Assembly (NCBI GenBank): GCA_001939945.1
Contig: MOEB01000001.1
Coordinates: 513,595 to 577,594, forward strand
DNA length: 64,000 nucleotides
From: Aerophototrophica crusticola
GTDB taxonomy: Bacteria; Pseudomonadota; Alphaproteobacteria; Azospirillales; Azospirillaceae
Direction of reading: 5' to 3'
Notes under the pieces: generated by a model
What the model was told of the DNA's origin: nothing
The model's database searches: none
The model's input: the letters and a program-made list of their open reading frames with translations, nothing else
Program-made: the position numbers and the translations under genes
Shown here: one piece after another, positions 58,665 through 64,000 of the stretch
Position numbering within the stretch: the stretch's first letter is position 1
Layout of the letters: every line of letters begins with the position of its first letter

Positions 58665-59194
58665 CCCCGCGCCTGCGCCCCGCGGTCGCCGACGACATCG
58701 ACGCCCTGGCCGCCCTGAACATGGCGGTTTGGAAGGCGGCCTATCCCGGGATCGTGCCGCAGGGTTTCCTGGACCGGCTGGACATCGGGCGGTTCCTGGC
58801 CGACTGGGCCTTCATGTTGGCCGAGCCGGGCGTGCTGGCCCTGGTGGCGGTGGATGAGGGCGGCGCCGTGCGCGGCTTCATCGCCTGCGGGCCGCCCAAG
58901 CCCGAGGTGCCGGGATATGCGTGGGAAGTCTACCGCATCTATGTGGACCCGGCCGCCCAGCGGTTGGGGCTGGGCCGTGCCCTGATGGGGGCCGCTGGGC
59001 GCGCCATGCGGGACCGGGGCGGGCAGGGCGCGATCCTTTGGGTCTTCGAGGCGAACCAAGCGGCCCGGCGCTTCTATGGGAGGCTGGGCGGGCGGGAGGT
59101 CAGGAAGCAGACCTTCCACATCTTCGACGGGATGGAGATGGTTGAGGTGGCGTATGGCTGGCCCGATTTGCGGGTGCTTGCCGCGCTCGACTGA
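58661..59194 (+). CDS. GNAT-family N-acetyltransferase (tandem copy 1)
   Basis: A 177-residue acyltransferase. The acetyl-CoA-binding motif A is YRIYVDPAAQRLGLGRALMGAA, followed by AILWVFEANQAARRFYGRLG. The start TPRLRPAVADDIDALAALN and PGIVPQGFL resemble the following gene, and the two end alike (VAYGWPDL and TAYGWTDL), so they arose by tandem duplication. Translationally coupled to the RsmB-family gene by ATGA. The acceptor substrate is unknown. Confidence 0.85.
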   Translation: MTPRLRPAVADDIDALAALNMAVWKAAYPGIVPQGFLDRLDIGRFLADWAFMLAEPGVLALVAVDEGGAVRGFIACGPPKPEVPGYAWEVYRIYVDPAAQRLGLGRALMGAAGRAMRDRGGQGAILWVFEANQAARRFYGRLGGREVRKQTFHIFDGMEMVEVAYGWPDLRVLAALD

Positions 59195-59263
59195 CTCGCC
59201 ACGCTTTCGCGGATGCGGCAGGATGGGTCCTTAGTCGCTACGGAACCCGGGGGAGGCCCGCCC

Positions 59264-59818
59264 ATGGCCGCCAGCCACATCCGTCCCGCCCTGCCCGTGG
59301 ACGCGGCCGCCATCGCCCGCGTGCATGTGGAGACGTGGCGCACCACCTATCCCGGCATCCTGCCCGACCGCTACTTGGTGAACCTGTCACCCGCCGCCTA
59401 TGCCCGCCGCTGGTCCGTGCTGCTGGGGCAGGAGCGGCGGGGGCGGCGGACCTTTGTCGGGGTGGACGGGCGGGGCGACGTGGTGGCCTTCGCCTCCTGC
59501 GGGCCGCAGCGCACGGCCTTGTCCGGCTATGGCGGGGAGTTCTATGCGATCTATGTGGCGGGGGAGGCGCAGGGCCAGGGCTGGGGTCGCCGCCTGCTGG
59601 GCGCCATGGCGCAGGACCTGCTGGACGTGGGCGTGCCGGCGGCCGTGGTCTGGGTGCTGCGGGACAACCCCTCCCGCTGGTTCTATGAGCGGCTGGGCGG
59701 GCAGAGGCTGGCGGAGCAGCCCATCAGCTTCGCCGGCGCGCGCCTGACGGAGACCGCCTATGGCTGGACCGACCTGATCCCGCTGTCCCGCCTGGCGGCC
59801 GATCCGCCGGTGGGGTGA
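59264..59818 (+). CDS. GNAT-family N-acetyltransferase (tandem copy 2)
   Basis: A 184-residue protein with motif A FYAIYVAGEAQGQGWGRRLLGAM and WVLRDNPSRWFYERLGG. It is the diverged paralogue of the gene just upstream. The ATG at 59264 is chosen because GGGGGAGG lies 7 nt upstream; an ATG at 59213 would add 17 non-conserved residues. The TPP riboswitch follows 61 bp after the stop codon. Confidence 0.85.
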   Translation: MAASHIRPALPVDAAAIARVHVETWRTTYPGILPDRYLVNLSPAAYARRWSVLLGQERRGRRTFVGVDGRGDVVAFASCGPQRTALSGYGGEFYAIYVAGEAQGQGWGRRLLGAMAQDLLDVGVPAAVVWVLRDNPSRWFYERLGGQRLAEQPISFAGARLTETAYGWTDLIPLSRLAADPPVG

Positions 59819-59879
59819 GGGGGAAATCACCGTTCCCGGTTGACTCCACCGTTCATCCCCCACACCATCCGCCCAGCAC

Positions 59880-59984
59880 CAAGGGGAGCCCCGGCAAGGG
59901 GCTGAGATACCGCTACGCTGCCGGCCAAGGCAGCACCGCGGGAACCCTATGAACCTGATCCGGGTCGTACCGGCGTAGGGATGG
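59880..59984 (+). promoter_or_regulatory. TPP riboswitch (THI element) controlling thiC
   Basis: The aptamer's conserved pieces are all present in order: GGGGAGCC, GGGGCTGAGATA (the pyrimidine-sensing T-loop strand), ACCCTATGAACCTGATCCGG and the closing TACCGGCGTAGGGA. It binds thiamine pyrophosphate and lowers expression of the downstream gene. A TTGACT at 59840-59845 is a possible -35 for the leader. CCCGGATCTCC and TGGGAGGTCCC near the thiC start could pair and hide the ribosome-binding site, which suggests translational control; this part is inference. Confidence 0.95.
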
Positions 59985-59989
59985 GATGA

Positions 59990-61918
<1,929 letters not shown>

Positions 61919-61931
61919 GGGGAAGTGGCTG

Positions 61932-61960
61932 GCGGCGGGGTGGTGAGCCCCGCCGCTTGT
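61932..61960 (+). terminator. candidate terminator after thiC
   Basis: GCGGCGGGG (61932-61940) and CCCCGCCGC (61948-61956) form a perfect 9-bp stem with a 7-nt loop, followed only by TTGT. It begins 14 bp past the thiC stop codon. The short T run makes it a weak intrinsic terminator. Confidence 0.55.
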
Positions 61961-62042
61961 GCACGACCCTGGAATCGCGGTTTGTCTCGCCGCTGTTCAC
62001 GAGAACTGGGTCTTCGGTAAGGGAGTAGGGTGCCATGTCGTT

Positions 62043-62171
62043 CCCTCTCCTAGGGGGAGAGGGACAGGGAGAGGGGAGGCCAGACCAGGACAGCAGGACC
62101 CTTGCCGCAGCGCTTCCTTAGCCGGAGAGGGCCTAACCCCTCTCCCTGTCCCTCCCCCTCTGGGGGAGGGG
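62043..62171. repeat. BIME-like pair of inverted GC-rich repeats
   Basis: Two oppositely oriented copies (62043-62077 and 62137-62171) share the core GGGACAGGGAGAGGGG / CCCCTCTCCCTGTCCC, and each also has internal symmetry (CCCTCTCC-TA-GGGGGAGAGGG; CCCTCCCCCTCTGGGGGAGGGG). They are separated by 59 bp without features. The pair lies in the 308-bp gap between convergent thiC and the alcohol dehydrogenase gene, which holds no other feature besides the terminator. The same element type occurs at 9268. Confidence 0.75.
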
Positions 62172-62226
62172 ACGCTGGGGCGCTGTTCTTACCTATTCTC
62201 TACCGTGTCCAATCCGGGCAGCCTGT

Positions 62227-63249
62227 TTACCCCCACGGCAGCAGCACGATCGTCCCCAACGCCTCCCCGGCAGCCAGTCGGGCATGGGCTGCCGCGGCTT
62301 CGGAAAGCGGGTAGGTGCGGTCCAGGGTGGGGCGGAGGTGGCCGGCCGTTACCTGGGCCAGGCCCCATTCCAGGTCGGCGCGGTCGCCCATCAGGGTGCC
62401 GCGGATCTGTTTCTGGCCGAAAAAGAAGGGACGGAGGGGGAAGCAGGCTTCCGTGCCCATGACGAAGCCCATGGAGACCAGCCGGCCCAGGGGCGCCAGG
62501 ACGTCCAGGCTGTTGGTCAGGACTTCCCCGCCCAGGTTGTCGATCACCACGTCCACCCCGCGCCCGCCGGTCCAATCCAGGATGGCGGCGCCGAAGCCGT
62601 CCAGCGGCACCACCAGGTCGGCGCCCAGGTCGCGGACGAAGCCGGCCTTGTCCGGCGTGCGCACGGTGGCGGCCACGCGGGCGCCCAGGGCTTTGGCGAC
62701 CTGGACGTTCATGCTGCCGGTGCCGGAGGCGCCGGCATGGACCAGGACCGCGTCGCCGGGCTTGACCTCTCCCACCACCTTCACGGCGCGGACGCCGGTT
62801 GCCACCACCATGGGCAGGGTCGCCACCTGTTCCGGCGGCAGGCCGGTGTCGTCGCGCAGCAGCCAGCGGGCCGGGATGGTCATGTATTGGGCGTAGGTGC
62901 CCGTCGGCCCGGCGCCGCGGATGGCATAGCTGGGGGCGCCGGTCATGGGCTGGAACGCGGCTTCCGCCGGGTCGGTGGGGTAGCCGGGCATCGGGATCAC
63001 CCTGTCACCGCTTCTGAAGCCGGTGACACCGGGCCCGAGGGCCTCCACCACGCCGGCCGCGTCGGACCCCAGCACATGCGGCAGGGGCAGGGTGGACCGG
63101 ACGCCGCTGCGTAGATAGTGGTCCAGCCGGTTCATGCCGGCGGCCAGGATTTTCACCAGCACCTCACCCGGGCCCGGTTCCGGGGTGGGCAGGTCGCCAT
63201 GGGTCAGCACCTCGGGCGCGCCGAACGCGCGCAGGATCGCGGCCTTCAT
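62227..63249 (-). CDS. zinc-type alcohol dehydrogenase / quinone oxidoreductase family protein
   Basis: A 340-residue MDR-superfamily oxidoreductase. The N-terminal catalytic domain has PHVLGSDAAGVVEALGPGV and the NAD(P)-binding domain has VLVHAGASGTGSMNVQVAKALGARVAATV. The Cys/His zinc ligands of classical alcohol dehydrogenases are not obvious, so a zinc-independent quinone-reductase activity is possible. The ATG at 63249 follows GGAGAGAGTG. It is divergent from a LysR-type regulator gene (160 bp), which probably controls it. Confidence 0.85.
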   Translation of the reverse strand: MKAAILRAFGAPEVLTHGDLPTPEPGPGEVLVKILAAGMNRLDHYLRSGVRSTLPLPHVLGSDAAGVVEALGPGVTGFRSGDRVIPMPGYPTDPAEAAFQPMTGAPSYAIRGAGPTGTYAQYMTIPARWLLRDDTGLPPEQVATLPMVVATGVRAVKVVGEVKPGDAVLVHAGASGTGSMNVQVAKALGARVAATVRTPDKAGFVRDLGADLVVPLDGFGAAILDWTGGRGVDVVIDNLGGEVLTNSLDVLAPLGRLVSMGFVMGTEACFPLRPFFFGQKQIRGTLMGDRADLEWGLAQVTAGHLRPTLDRTYPLSEAAAAHARLAAGEALGTIVLLPWG

Positions 63250-63290
63250 CACTCTCTCCATGTTCCAGGGATCGGGCACAGTGGCGTGCC

Positions 63291-63307
63291 GGATAGCCTG
63301 ACTATCC
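63291..63307. promoter_or_regulatory. candidate LysR-regulator binding site
   Basis: GGATAG-CCTGA-CTATCC is a perfect 6-5-6 dyad in the gap between the divergent alcohol dehydrogenase and LysR genes. It contains ATAG/CTAT arms like the T-N11-A sites of LysR-type regulators. Function is inferred from symmetry and location. Confidence 0.45.
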
Positions 63308-63409
63308 TGGCGCGCTGGCCGGAAGCTTCGGACAGGGGCATCCTGGCCGTTTACAGGCGCGCCCTCGAACGAGAAGATGTGCGCCCACGGAAAAGGAAAG
63401 CTATCCCGG

Positions 63410-64000
63410 ATGCCGGACCAACCCCTGGCCTACCTGAACGCCCTGCGCGCCTTCGAGGCGGCGGCACGGCACCTGTCCTACGCCCCTGCCGCGGCGGAGT
63501 TGGGGGTGACGCCGGCGGCGGTGGGGCAGCAGGTGCGGGCCCTGGAGGCTTGGCTGGGCGTCAGCCTGTTCCGCCGCAGCCCGGGGCCGCCGGTGCGGCT
63601 GGCCTTGACGGAGGAGGCGCAGGCGGCCTTGCCCGACCTGCGGGAGGGGTTCGACCGGCTGGCGCAGGGCCTGCGCCGGCTGCGGGAGGCGAAGGCGGGC
63701 GGGATCGTCACGGTCACATCCTCACCCGCCTTCGCGGCCAAGTGGCTGCTGGCCCGCATCGACCGGTTCCGGGCGGCGCACCCGCAGTTGGACGTGCGTC
63801 TGGACGCCACCGACCGGCTGGTGGACTTCGCCATGTCCGATGCGGATGTCGGCATCCGATATGGCGGCGGAAGCTGGCCGGGGGTGGAAGCAACGCTGCT
63901 GATGCGGGAGGAGGTGTTCCCGGTTTGCAGCCCGCGGCTGCTGGCCGGGCCGCACCCGCTGGAAAGGCCAGGGGACCTGCGCCACCACACCCTGGTCCAT
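63410..64000 (+). CDS. LysR-family transcriptional regulator (partial)
   Basis: The first 197 residues; the gene continues past the window. The N-terminal winged HTH (LNALRAFEAAARHLSYAPAAAELGVTPAAVGQQVRALEAWLG, about 9-50) is of the GcvA-like subgroup, followed by the start of the effector-binding domain (GGIVTVTSSPAFAAKWLLARIDRFRAAHP; DVGIRYGGG). The start codon follows AAAAGGAAAG. It probably regulates the divergent alcohol dehydrogenase gene and itself. Confidence 0.92.
   Translation, partial: MPDQPLAYLNALRAFEAAARHLSYAPAAAELGVTPAAVGQQVRALEAWLGVSLFRRSPGPPVRLALTEEAQAALPDLREGFDRLAQGLRRLREAKAGGIVTVTSSPAFAAKWLLARIDRFRAAHPQLDVRLDATDRLVDFAMSDADVGIRYGGGSWPGVEATLLMREEVFPVCSPRLLAGPHPLERPGDLRHHTLVH

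Overview
The window is high-GC (roughly two thirds G+C by eye) alpha-proteobacterial chromosome. The gene set and order (hdaA with an AI-2E transporter, a CDP-alcohol phosphatidyltransferase and a DUF2066 gene, divergent from purMN; an aa3-type oxidase subunit IV; guaB next to rlmE and a Ppx/GppA gene; DUF1491; a ligase-associated-type DEXH helicase) point to Rhodospirillales, probably Azospirillaceae or a close family. The genus cannot be fixed from sequence alone. I see no rRNA, transposase, prophage or CRISPR array.

Layout. 1-8 kb: cyclic-nucleotide-type phosphodiesterase (cut by the window edge), creatininase-family amidohydrolase, dps with a palindromic operator, a large Lhr-like helicase, a BrnT toxin paired with an HTH antitoxin, MTA/SAH nucleosidase and RarA. 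8-12.6 kb: a putrescine/spermidine ABC importer (potFGHI), with a terminator separating the binding protein from the other three genes. 12.7-18.6 kb: the hdaA group, purMN and the oxidase subunit. 18.8-25.4 kb: a polyphosphate island (CYTH-CHAD protein, SixA-type phosphatase, Ppk1, Ppx). 25.4-29.5 kb: TonB receptor, VapBC, DUF1491, SurE. 29.7-47.7 kb: accessory region with an RND efflux pair, an orphan family-5 substrate-binding protein, MbtH and a 2800-residue two-module NRPS with an embedded methyltransferase, then a HerA-like ATPase and an alpha/beta-hydrolase. 47.7-53.8 kb: GreB, a methyltransferase, tRNA-Gln(CUG), a second Ppx/GppA protein, RlmE and GuaB. 53.8-64 kb: HigBA, a Tat-exported flavoprotein, a SpoU methyltransferase, a second VapBC, an RsmB-family methyltransferase, two tandem GNATs, a TPP riboswitch with thiC, an alcohol dehydrogenase and a divergent LysR regulator (cut by the window end).

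How the genes work together. The best candidate for an undescribed system is the mbtH-NRPS locus. It has a strong promoter overlapped by a perfect dyad. The assembly line reads C-A(MT)-PCP-C-A-PCP-TE, and the second A domain carries an Asn-like specificity code. Its product should be a small (acyl-)N-methyl-X-Asn compound. It is flanked by an efflux pair and an orphan peptide-binding protein that could handle that product. Four different type II toxin-antitoxin modules, two spaced families of short intergenic repeats and several REP/BIME-like elements are the other features that ordinary gene annotation does not explain.
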